From the NCBI GenBank assembly GCA_001414345.1, contig LLCB01000249.1:25272-89271 (forward strand): DNA of 64,000 bases, in the 5' to 3' direction. The notes under the pieces were generated by a model. The model ran no database searches, was not told the origin of the DNA, and saw only the letters and a list, made by a program, of their open reading frames with translations. Position numbers and translations under genes: made by a program. Of this stretch, positions 11,913 through 23,800 are shown piece after piece; position 1 is the first letter of the stretch, and the number at the start of each line of letters is the position of its first letter. The stretch comes from Hymenoscyphus infarciens (taxonomy: Eukaryota; Ascomycota; Leotiomycetes; Helotiales; Helotiaceae).

Positions 11913-14900
11913 ACATCTTGGGTCTAGGAGACGTTTAAAACTTTCAGCACCCAGGGATATGACATAGTGAGTTGCGAGTTAAGCTTGAATTTGCCCACTT
12001 TTTTATAATCCGAGCGTTTTATATATTATAATCGTAGCTCGGACCCACTAGTAAAATATCAACCAAATTATTACTTATTCAATTAATACTACTATATATA
12101 TAATATTAAAGCTTTTAAAGATATACTCTAACTCTTCTATATATATTATTCTACTATAGTATCTTAAATTAATCCTAATTATTATACTATAATTAAAATA
12201 GTAATTTAAGCTAGAGTAAGATATAATAACACTAACTTCATAGAGATAGCTAAAGAGTTTAAATATAGTAGTATATCTATATATAATATTAAATAAGAGC
12301 TCTTAGTAGAAGTAGCTCTTCTTATTCTTACTATAAAGCTAAACTAGAGCCTAGATCTACTTAAAATACTACTATAGAGATATTCGTTTAAAAGCTTCTA
12401 GAATAAGATAATAAGCTTATAGTAGATAAAGTAGTAGATTATATATATAAAAAGAGTATAAGAATATTATATAAGAAGTTAGACTAATTTATAAGTTAGT
12501 AGAAGCTTTACTTAATATAAGTATAAAGAGAAAAATTAGCTATATAAGAAGATAAAAGACTTAAATTTCTTAATAAATATATCTCTAATAAAGCTATAAG
12601 CGCTTGAATAATCTAGATAGACGCTAATTAGAATAAGAGCGTATTTAAAGAGATAGTTAAAGTAATTAAGAGTTTAGAGTATATTACTAGTATATATACT
12701 AGATAGATAGCTATTATCTATTATATTCTAAGAAATGATTATAGCTGAGATATTTAAGAAATAGTTAAAAGAAGATATTCTACTATAGTATAATTAAGTA
12801 CCTAGTAACGAAGATACTATTATAGTAAATAACTACGTTATCTACTAAAGCTCTTATATTATAGAGAAGTATAAAAAGAGAGAGATAACTATTAAGTACT
12901 TTCTACTATTTTACTCTTAATTTACCTCTATTAAATTAAGCTTTAAGAAACTTAAAGCCTCTATTTAACGCTATTATAAGTAATTATATCTCTCTCTTAA
13001 TTATAATAGCTTTAATAGCTTTTTATAAGAGTAAATACTCTATATAGATAAAGGAGAGAGTATTAAAAAGAGAGCTTATAGCTATTTTAAGAATTGCTTT
13101 TATATTATAAAGTAGTATATAGTATATTAAATTAGCTAAGAAGTAACGAAGAGAGAGTTAATAAGTATAAAGTAAGTAAGAAATAAGAGATATAGAAGAT
13201 AAGTATATTATATTTATTCTTTAATTATACTAATAGATTATAAGCTCTTATAATAGCCTCTAGCTACTTTTAATTCTATATATTATAATAGCCTTTATAT
13301 ACTCTCTACTAAGCGTAACTATTCTAAAGGTTATTATAAGAGTTAAAGCTATTACTATATTAGTTTAAAGAGAGTAGAAGGTATATAAGTACTCTATAAT
13401 TATCTCTAAGAAGCTTATATATATAATCGAAGTAAGAGGTTGTCCTTTTAAGCTAGCTATAGAATATATTATCTCTAATATCTAAGATAATAGTAGAGTA
13501 CTCTCTAATATCTATAATATATATATCTACTATCTTATACTAATATTTAATATCGTATATAGGTTTTTTAAGATATAAAGAGTAGAGATAGATATAGTTG
13601 TTTTACTTTTATTAAATTAGTATAAAGAAGAACTAGATAATAAAAGATAGATAATAAAAAGTAGATAAAAGAGTATAGATAAAGAGATATAAATAATAAA
13701 TATATAAATAATAAAAGTATCTCTCTCTTTAACTATACTATTAAAATAGTTATTAAAGCTTATTTTAGTATATATTTATTAATACTTAATATTACTAATT
13801 TACTAGGTTTTTATACTTAATAATAAAACTCTAGATATACTAAGCCTAATTTAGTTATAGCTCTATAGATACTATACTTAATTAAAAGATCTTAAACTTC
13901 TTTAGTAAGTTTTAAATATTAAACTACTATACTCTTACTAGATATTCTTATAACTTAGAATCTTTTAAAAATCCTAAAAAATTAAGTATTTATCTTAATA
14001 AGCTAATTCCTTCTTTATAGATATAAATAATAATATAAATAAGTAATATTATATATTAAAAAATTAATTATAATTATTAAAAATTCTATAATTTTTTTTA
14101 TCTTATTTCTATTTCTCTCTCTTGCTTCTCTCTAGTATAGACCTCTTAAATTATACTTATAGAATCTTCTATATTCTTCTTCTTATCTTTATTCTTACTT
14201 CTACTACTACTATTACCTCTATTACTTCTATTATAAATTATAACTCTTTTCTACTCTTTATAATCTAATAGAAGCTACTTTTCAATAGACTCTTTTTAGA
14301 GCCTATCTTCTTAAGACTTTTCTAAGAGCGTTAGTATAAAAGTATCTCTCTTATATACTCTCTTAAAAATACTAATATTCTTATATAACTTCTTCTATAT
14401 ACTAAGAGAGATATCTATAAATACTAATTCTATTATACTTAAATTATAAAAGTTCTTAAAGCTTAGAGATTATTCCTACGCTACTTAGATATAATTGCTA
14501 TATACTATATAATTAAAATAAGTAGGATTATATATACGTTTATACTATAATTCTATTATAGACGTTACTTTATACTTATTATAATCTATAACACTTAAGA
14601 GATAATAGAAGAGAGCTATAGATAATTAACTAAATAGTATTAGAAGTAGTAGAAGTAGTAGAAGAGAGTATAGTAGTATAGACTTCTTAATAGCGTTAAC
14701 TCTTAAACTATCTCTTATAACTATTAAGAAGTTAAAGTATATATTAAAAAGTATATTATATCCTCTACTTATATATACTAGTAGAGGTATATTATCTCTC
14801 TCTTTATTTCTTCTTTTTTATTTATATATATTAAATTTATAATAATAAACGTAGAAGAAGTAGTCGTTAATCTCTAGCTTCTATATACTCTCTTTGTTTA

Positions 14901-15133
14901 TAACTTTATATCTAAATATCTTATTATATATAATATATTTTTAGGTTAAAAACGCTCTAAGAAGCTTTATATTTAGAGATGAAAACTCTATTATATATAT
15001 AGAGAAAAGAGATTATATAAGACTCTCTTTTTCTATAATATATCTCTTAGGTCTAGGAGAGAGCTTCCTAGGCCTATACTAAAACTAGATTATAAAAGAA
15101 TCTCTTAACTATATCGCTCTTTATTCCTACTAT

Positions 15134-15473
15134 TATAACGGCATACCGTCCTATATAGCCGAGATTATATAACATATGCCGTGTTTTAGTAGTTGTTTTA
15201 TATTATCTAATTTAGAAAGGTTACGTACGTCTAGGCTTTCGGACGTACTTCGTAGGGTTCAGGCTTTTATATTAGCCGACGTATGTCGTTATTCGGTTTC
15301 ATATCTCTTTTATATCGTCTAAAACCTCTTATATATAGCAGCCTACTTCTAGAGTTAGAAAAGGCTAGTTTAGCCTTTTCTTCTATATTAGAGCCTAGTA
15401 TTTATATATATTATTTTGCTAAACGTACTCCTATATACCTCTTCTATAGTTATATATATTTTATACTATTATA
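15134..15473. repeat. Left LTR (340 bp)
   Basis: Matches 17955-18294 base for base apart from scattered C/T and G/A transitions. Preceded by ACTAT, followed directly by the element interior at 15474. Confidence 0.85.
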
Positions 15474-17954
15474 TAAAAAGGCTAAACTCGACTTCGCTAG
15501 TAATAGCTTTTATAATATCTCTTTTAAGCTTATTATTACTTCTTTTGTTTTCAAATACAACTTAGCCTAGATTTAGACTAGAACGATAATATCTTTAAAT
15601 AGCCGGGATTCTAGAGATCTCCTAGACAGCTAGTAATACCAGGGTTTAGTATCTATATAGATAGCTAGTAAAAAGCGTGTTTTATATATTAAGAAAGCGG
15701 GATACGCTAAGTATTTATAAAGCTTCTAATAACTCTCTCTATATAGAGACTGCTATATATAGGTTTAGTAAATAAGTCGACTTACTATAGTTATTACGAA
15801 GGCTTCTGAATCTGCTCTTACTCCTTCTCTCTAATTTAATATTATATTAATAGTTCCGCTAAATAGCGTCGAGTAATAAACCCCTTCTAGAGCTACCTCT
15901 CTTTTTGAAAGATAACTCTCTAAACCCTCTTCGACCTAACTCGCAACTATATACTAAGACCTAGAAGATTCTAATAAAACGATAAGCGAGACTTCTTAAA
16001 TACGAATAATATACGGATAATAGGCGAACGAGATAAAGATATATAAAATAAAGAATAAAATGATTAGTTAAAGAGATAGAGAATAAAATTATAAGCGAAC
16101 TTCGAAGTTAAAAACACTCTGCCTCTAAACTCTTACTAATCTAACCCTTTTTTAAACCTTCGTTTAAACCCTTCTTTGCTTTTAAAAGCCTGAATTTAGA
16201 CCTCTTTTACTTAAGAGACACTATTACCTCTAATACCTTCCTACTACTTTCTTTAAATTAGATATAAATCGAATTAGATATAAATCAGTTAAAATACGCT
16301 TTCTATTAAGATAAAACTTAGAAGCGAGCTCTTAGCTAAGTTATCGCTTTTAATTCTAACTAAATATTATCTAACTCTACTAAGCTTCTCTTAAACCTCT
16401 ACTAGCGAACAATTAAAAAGACTATAGTTATAGACCGAGTCCTTACTAGTATAAAGGTTAAAAGAGATAGAAGTAGAATTAAGAAGAAGATTATACTAAA
16501 GAAACTTTTGCCGACTTTAAAAGGTTACTTTTTAAATATAGCTATACTTAGAGAGAAGTATATAAATCGGATAGGTTCTTATATATATAGGATAAGATTA
16601 TACCTTAGCTCTAAAACCTGTCTACTACGCTTAAGAGACGCTAGAATTATAACTTTATTAAAATAGTAAATGATCTTTTAGCTCTAGATAAGGAATAAAA
16701 CTAAAACGCTAAGTTAATTACTAATAAAACGACTACGCTTATTAATATTAGTACTTTAGTTTAAAAGAATACCTCTCTATTCTTATCTAGTTTAGCTCTA
16801 AATCCTCTATAATATAACAGCGACTCTTCTTCTAAAATTAGAAGATAACGAATAAAGTCCTTAAGTACTCTAATTTAGACCTAAATCGTAAAAAGAGAAT
16901 AAGGTAATATAATAACCTTTAGCTATAACTTCGCTTTTAACTAGCTGAAACACCACCTTTTATTATTATCTTAAACATTAGATAATAATTTTAACTTTGA
17001 TAACTTTAGTAAAAACTCTTTTAACTAGCTAAAATCCTATCTCTTTTATTATCCCTAGATACTTAGATAGCATTTTCAACATTTGGTAATAACTTCGTCT
17101 TTAACTAGCTAAAACCCTACTAACTCTAGTATAGAGTCTTATATTCTTTATATTCTTTTTACTTCTAGCTAAGCTAGAAGTTCTTTTTTTTATTTATTAA
17201 AGCGGATGCGAATTAGTACGCTTTTGAAAGGATAGTAACCTCTTAGCTAAGTTATTACTATTTATAATATTATCGACTTTTCGTTTCCGACTTTACTCTA
17301 AGTCTCTGCCGACCTTAGTTTAGATAAACTTATACTCTTTTAATAAATTCGAATTAGAGAATTCGAATTAGATATAAATTAGTATACTCTTAAAGTAAGC
17401 TCTTAGCTAAGTTATTACTTTTATCTATAATAACGTTACCTCTCGATGTTTATATCTAAGTCGACTCTGAATTTAGCTCTGACTTTATTTTAAACTTTTT
17501 TAGACCTATACTCTTTTAGTAAATTCGAATTAGATACGAATTAGTACGCCTTCGAAGTAAACTCTTAACTAAGTTATTACTACCTCTTAACTAAACGACC
17601 TCCGACTCTACTTTAAACTTTTTAAACTTTTTAAACTTTTAAACTTTTTCTAACCTACTAGATAGATTAGACTATACTCTTTTAGCAGACGCGAATACTT
17701 ACTTTTAATATTAAAGGATTAGAAACGAAGTCTCTTTATAAGTATCTATAGTTATAATTTAAAATCTATCTTAATATCTCGTCTCGCTTACGATAAATTA
17801 TAATAAATAAAGTATCTTTAAACCCGGGTTAGCTATAATTTAGACCCTAACCGACTTACGATAATATAATAATATAATACTTACGCTATCCTAATTTAGC
17901 CTTAAATGATAAGATAGATAGACTCGAGGATAAGTCTTTTTTAAAGAAGAGAGA

Positions 17955-18294
17955 TATAATAGTATACCGTTCTATATAGCCGAGATTATATAGTATATAC
18001 TATGTTTTAGTAGTTGTTTTATATTATCTAATTTAGGAAGGTTACGTACGTCTAGGCTTTTAGACGTACTTCGTAGAGTTTAGGCTTTTATATTAGCCGA
18101 CGTATATCGTTATTCAGTTTCGTATCTCTTTTATATTATCTAAAACCTCTTATATATAGCAGCCTACTCCTAGAGTTAGAAAAGGCTAGTTTAGCCTTTT
18201 CTTCTATATTAGAGCCTAGTATTTATATACGTCATTCTACTAAACACACTCCTATATACCTCTTCTATAGTTATATATATTTCGTACTATTATA
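17955..18294. repeat. Right LTR (340 bp)
   Basis: Partner of 15134-15473, same length. Preceded by the polypurine tract and followed by the second ACTAT copy. Confidence 0.85.
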
Positions 18295-20588
18295 ACTATA
18301 GAGAAACCTACGAAGCTATATATATTACTTTAAACTTCTAAATAGCGATTCTCTAGATAATATTCTTAAGAGTGAAGTCTTACTCTTAGATCCTATCTAA
18401 CTTCCTCTTTTATACTCTAGTATATTATTAGCTCTAGCTTTAATAAAGAGCGAGTAGCGTTTATAAGAGTAGTAGCTTATAGTTAGCGTTATATTTATAT
18501 ACTAGCTTTATAGAATACTAGGCTTCTGAATTTAAAGTATATAAGCATCTCTTAGCGTAAGCTAGCGCGCTACTAGGCTTTTAGTTTTAAAAAAGTATCT
18601 CTAAGAGTAGTAGTAGCTAGCTTCGTAGCTAGGCTTTATACCTTTTATAAAGGGCTTTATATAAGCTTATTAAGAGTAAGCTACTTAGAGATATACTTAT
18701 TTATAGTAGAGCTTTTACTATATTCAAAGTTAAGAGAGTCTTATAAGAGAGTCCCGTCTACGTTTATTAGAAGAGTCCTTATTCACGCTTATTAAGAGAG
18801 TCTCGTATTCGAAGTTAGAAGAGCTCTACTCGTCGAGAGTAAGTATCGAGGGATTAGTTACGCTAACTAATAGCGGAGAGCGTTCTGAATACGTAGTAAT
18901 ATTATTATATACGTAAGTAGAAGAGAAAGTTATAAGAGTATACTATAAGTATAAACCGAGCTTATAACTATAACGTATTTTTAAGTTAAAAACGCTCTAA
19001 GAAGCTTTATATATAGAGGTAGAAACTCTACTATATATATAGAGAAAAGAGGTTACGTAAGACTCTCTTTTTCTATAATAATATAGTAATTAAGAGTATT
19101 AGATTATATATAGCAGGTTTTAGAGAAGTTAGTATATATATCTTTAATATATCTAAAGTTCTTTTAAATCTCTACTATCGCTTTTAGCACTTCTATCTAT
19201 AATACTCTCTTAATTACTAAATCGTTAAGCTATCTACTTATTATAGTAGAGCGCTCTCTCTTCGCTTTCTCTACTTTCTTTTAAGTATTTCTTTTATCTC
19301 TCTTTCTCTTACGTAAAAGAGACGCTACTACTACCTTCTACGCTACTTTCTTAACTATATATCTCTAAGCATCGCTATTATTATCACTTAAAGATTTAAT
19401 AGAGAATAGATTACTCTTATAACTTAATTAGTTTACTACTTCGTTATATACGTTAGTAACGCTCTTAGACTTTTTAGCGCTCTCTTTCTTAAGCGTCTTT
19501 ATAGTCTTTAAATTAATAGGATTATTTAGATTATTATTTATACTATAATATACTACTAAAACATACTAGATTATCCTCTCTCTAATAACCTTAGTATACT
19601 ATAAAGCCTTCTTAAAGTTATTCTAATTACTTTAATTACTAATATTATATCTCTTAGGCTTATTCTTTATACTCTAGATAGCTATTTAATAATTAGGATC
19701 TTAGTACTCTCGATTATACTTAAAATAACTATTAAAAAATCTATTAATAACTCTATATATTTTTAATACTATATATTTAAAGTCTATCTCTTAATTTTTA
19801 AGCTTTAAATTCAAGAGCTTATTAAAAGTTCTCTCTTATATATTATCTATATATGTCTTTATCTTAATTACTATAACTAGCGCTTATAGTACTTTTAAGA
19901 TATTTAATACTTTAGAGAAGGTCTTCTTTCTAAGAGTCTTTTAAGCTTTATTACTATTACTCTTAGAGAGCTTAGTAGATAGAAAAGTTCTCTTCTTTTT
20001 AGCTTTTACTAATAAGAGTATAGAAGAGTCCTTTATAAGCTTTAAAGACTTAAAGACTATCTAATATTTAGCCTTATCTTTAGCTTCTTTTCTTACTCTT
20101 ACTCTTACTATCTCTCTCTCTCTCTCTTCTCTTATCTAATCTTTCTCCTCTTTTTTAGTATTAGCTCTTTTCTCTTCTATATATATTATATTATTATTCT
20201 TAATCGGTTATTATAATTTAGTAGCTCTAGAGAGAGAGAGGGAGATTAAGAGTATATAAGAGCCTAGTACTATTAAAGAGCTTTTACTAGAAAGACGCGC
20301 TTCTAAAGCTCTTAAGCTAGCTCTTACTAAAACTCTTATATTAATCGTAACCTTCTTTAGTAGCTTTTTTAGCTCTAGAAGGTAATTTAGATATCTCTAG
20401 CCTAGAGCCTTATAAGTATATATTCCTAGGTATATTAGAGTATAAAAGATATTAATAATAAGAAGTATAAGATAATAAGTGATAATTTAGCTAATATTTC
20501 GCTAGAGGCTTCTAGTAGCGAGTATAATACGTAAAACGCTTAGATTATAAAAAAGTAGGTAAATTCAAGCTTAACTCGTAACTAACTA

Positions 20589-20812
20589 TATATATATATA
20601 TATATTTAATAAGATATTCTAAATAGTAACCTCTTATAAGTTAGTATATATTATTACTTATCTCTTAATATATTAAGTAGTCGTTTAGCGCGTAGTATAT
20701 ATATTAGTATATATATTATTATATTTCAAGTTTATAACCTAGTACTATAAAACCAGTAGTATAGAACTAGTAGACGAGAAGGGATATATACGAACTTTTA
20801 AAGATTTATATC
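20589..20812. other. AT-rich spacer between two dead transposons
   Basis: Runs of TATATA and RIP-like composition between the right end of the pogo-like element and the LINE target site. It probably continues on the far side of the LINE at 26,563-26,705. No terminal repeats identified. Confidence 0.4.
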
Positions 20813-20827
20813 TCTAGAGAGCTAAAT

Positions 20828-23800
20828 ATATCTTTTTTCAGAGACTAAATTTTTTGGTCTAAAACGCTTAATCTCACTTATACTCGATTAAGAAGCGAAA
20901 TTCCTTTTATAGAGTCTCTTCTAGAAAGCCCTCCGTCCTTACCTACGTCTCTAAGAAGAGAGATAAGAAGAGGAGAGGTTCGCCTAATTCCTCTTATTAT
21001 AGCTATTTAATAACGTTTTATCTTTAAGACTTCTAGGTCTCTTAAATAAGATACTATAGCCTAAACCTTCTTTAGAGATATTAGAGAAGTTATAAACTAC
21101 TATTTAAACACTATTCTTAATAGCGCTCTCTTAGATCTCTTACCTCTTCTTTAAACCTTCTATACCTAGGTTACTAACCTTAGCCTCTTCTACTATAAGG
21201 TATATACTAAGGAGACCTTACCTCCTCTTCTCTTAGCCTATAGTACTTACTTAGAGTATAAGAACGCTACTACGCCTTTTCTAACCTTTCTCTCCTTTTT
21301 AAATACTATAAGAAAAATTTCTTATATATAGACTACTAAGGATGTTTTATTACCTAAAAAGATACCTTAAACTACTAAGTCTTTAAAGAAGATAATAATA
21401 ATAATAATAACTCTACCTTACTCTTTCTCTTCTATTTAGAAGAATAAGAATAAGAGATCTAAGCTCTTTGTCTAAATCCTACTTAACTCCTTAGATAGAG
21501 TCTACTCTACCTATACTATTTTCCTAGTACTTTATAACTTAGGAATTAGATATAAAGACCTAGTATATAAGGTACTCTTAGTTAATTTTAGCTTTACTAT
21601 TATCTCTAAAGATAAAGAAGCTTTATAATCTCTCTTAGTAAAGAAAGCTAGTATATAAACTCTTTTTAGTACTACTAGAATAGAGCTTCTATAAGACTAG
21701 ACAGCTTTCTATATTTTAGATATCTCTTAAAAGATAGAATCTATCTAGATTACTTAAGTAGGAGTAATTTAATTAACCCTAGCTCTTACTACTCTTAAAG
21801 TAGTAGTATTAGTAATTAAAGAACGAATTAGAGCTAACTTTATAAGAGTTTATATAGCTACTAGCTCTTTCTTAAATAACCTATTCTATACTACTTAAGT
21901 AGCCTTCTTTAAAGAAGAGGATATAAAAGGCCTCTCTACTATCTTAAATATAACTTTAATTCTAAGTAGTAGAGTCTACTTAAAGCACCTCTTAAAGAAG
22001 TCTACTATAATTTAGTACTTAAAGTACTAGTAATAGTATAATATCTAGAATTATAATAAAAGCTAATAATACTACTTCTATAGTAGTATAAAATACTTAA
22101 AAGACTTCTATCTTTAATATATTAAGTACTTTTAATATAAATTAAAGTGCTTATACTATAGCGGTTCTTATATCTTAGATAATATTATATATTAACTCTA
22201 GCTAAAAGCTACTAGACCTCTACTTTTAGTAGAGAATATAAGATCTATTTAATAAGTATACTCTAAGTAATAATTAAGAAAAGAGAACGATTTACTTTAT
22301 AGCTTTATAGATATAGAAATAGACTACTCTATTACCCTTCCTCCTCCTCTAGACCCTTAGTTTAGTAAGGAGGCTATCTTAAACACCTCCTCTTCTCTAC
22401 TCTTATACTCTATCTCTTAACTTAAGAGCTCTAACACCTACTCTAATCTCTCTCTCTTATAAGTAGACGAGGACCTTTTAAATAATACTATCTTTAAGTC
22501 TTATAAATTAATATATATAAGTCTAGTGAGTACTAAGAACTAGCTCTCTAACTTATATACTCTAGATAAGTAGATATAGTTCTTATATAAGAACTATATA
22601 TTTACTAAAAGGAGATTAACTATTAGATTATAAGATACTATTTAAACTATACTTGCTTTTTACTTATTTATAACTAGAATAAGGACTACTTTTAAATACT
22701 TACTTTTATATAAAAAAGAGTAGGTATCCTCTTAAGCTAATAATTACTAATTATACTCTTACTTAATTACTAAGACCTTATTTATATTAAGATTATACTC
22801 TCTTAAAGCCTCCTACTATATATTCTTAATATATATAATACTCTTCTAGGTACTAAGAGTGCTAGAGAGGCTATTAATCTTATCTTTAACTTAGAATATA
22901 TTTATACTATAAATACTCTTATAACTAGAGATTTAAATTTAAAAAGCTAGCTCTAATAACTAGACTTCCTTAGCTAAGAAAGTATATAGTCTTTCCTACT
23001 TATTAGCTAAGTAGAGAATAGAGAGCTATAACTTTCTACTCTTTTTAGAATATAAATATATAACTTTAATAACACTCTTAACCTTATCTTTTACTTTAGT
23101 AACCTCTTCTAAAGAGGAGCCTCTACTAAGGTAGACCTCTCTTTTAAATATAGCTTAGATTACCTCTTACTTCTTACTTAGCTCTTATATATAAGAAATC
23201 TAATAGAGAAGAACCTACTTTTAAAGCTTAGTACTCTTAATACTAAAACCTTTAAAATAACTCTTTAAAGTAAACTTAAAATATAATAGCTATTTAAACT
23301 TATAGAGTAACTAAATACTAATTTACTAGAGGCTCTGGTAGGATTTATTACTAAGAGCGTATATAGTACATACCTTTATAGTACTAAGTAAGGACTTAGT
23401 TATAGATTTAGATACCCTTAGTAGAATAAGAAGTACTAGGTAGTAGCTACTAAGGCTAGGTAAGTATAAAGATATAAGATAAACCTATAAGCTTTAAAGT
23501 CTCTTTATAAGAGTCTAAGACAAGAGATCTAGAAAGTAAAAAGAGAATACTTCTATAATCTAATTAATAAGGTAATAAGAAACAAAGACGTTTTCAAGAT
23601 TTATAAATAATACTAGAACACTAGAGTCTATAAGTCCTTACTCTTAAAAGACTTAGTAGGCTAATTAGGCTTTACTACTTAAGAAAAGTAAAAGATCTTA
23701 GTATAAGAGCTACTTATAAATAAGGCTAAAGTTAAAGATATTCTATTTAATACTCTAACTACTACTTCCTAGTCTCTCTTATAAGCTAACCTTACTTTAT

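Larger units (their letters stand above)
15134..18294. mobile_element. LTR retrotransposon, 340-bp LTRs and 5-bp target duplication
   Basis: Two direct repeats of exactly 340 bp at 15134-15473 and 17955-18294 start TATAACGG/TATAATAG (RIP forms of TGTAACGG) and end TACTATTATA. The pentamer ACTAT stands immediately before the left LTR (15129-15133) and after the right LTR (18295-18299), a textbook target duplication. A purine-only tract AAAGAAGAGAGA (17943-17954) abuts the right LTR, as expected of a polypurine tract. The 2.5-kb interior is heavily RIPped, has internal repeats and no recognisable polymerase, so it was short or non-autonomous. The 95-codon open frame at 15283 overlaps the left LTR and looks incidental. 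Confidence 0.85.
14929..19080. mobile_element. Short-LTR (TRIM-like) element, split by a second LTR element
   Basis: Direct repeats of 112 bp at 14929-15040 and 18969-19080, beginning TATAAyrTATTTTTA (from TGTAACG.. before RIP) and ending TTTCTATAATA. Differences between copies are nearly all transitions. Subtracting the inner element and its 5-bp duplication, only about 760 bp separate the LTRs, so this resembles a terminal-repeat retrotransposon in miniature with no coding capacity. Flanking pentamers (TTATA and ATATA) are similar but not identical, so the target duplication is uncertain. It lies inside the pogo-like element. Confidence 0.6.
11967..20586 (+). mobile_element. Pogo/Fot1-like DNA transposon, RIP-degraded, with nested insertions
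   Basis: Long inverted repeats of about 65 bp: GTGAGTTGCGAGTTAAGC at 11967 and, reading inward on the opposite strand, GTTAGTTACGAGTTAAGC ending at 20586. They match apart from transitions expected of RIP. TA dinucleotides at 11965-11966 and 20587-20588 are the expected target duplication. From about 12,240 the plus strand shows remnants of a CENP-B/pogo-type helix-turn-helix (IAKEF...SIYNIK) and transposase body, full of TAA/TAG. Without the nested LTR elements (14,929-19,080) the element is about 4.5 kb, long for Fot1. A lysine-rich remnant coded on the minus strand at about 19,700-20,200 may be a second gene or a further unrecognised insertion. The whole element is dead. Confidence 0.7.

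Noticed and set aside
15283..15570. 95-codon open frame in AT-rich sequence
   Set aside because: It spans the end of the left LTR, has extreme codon bias caused by RIP and no homologous features.
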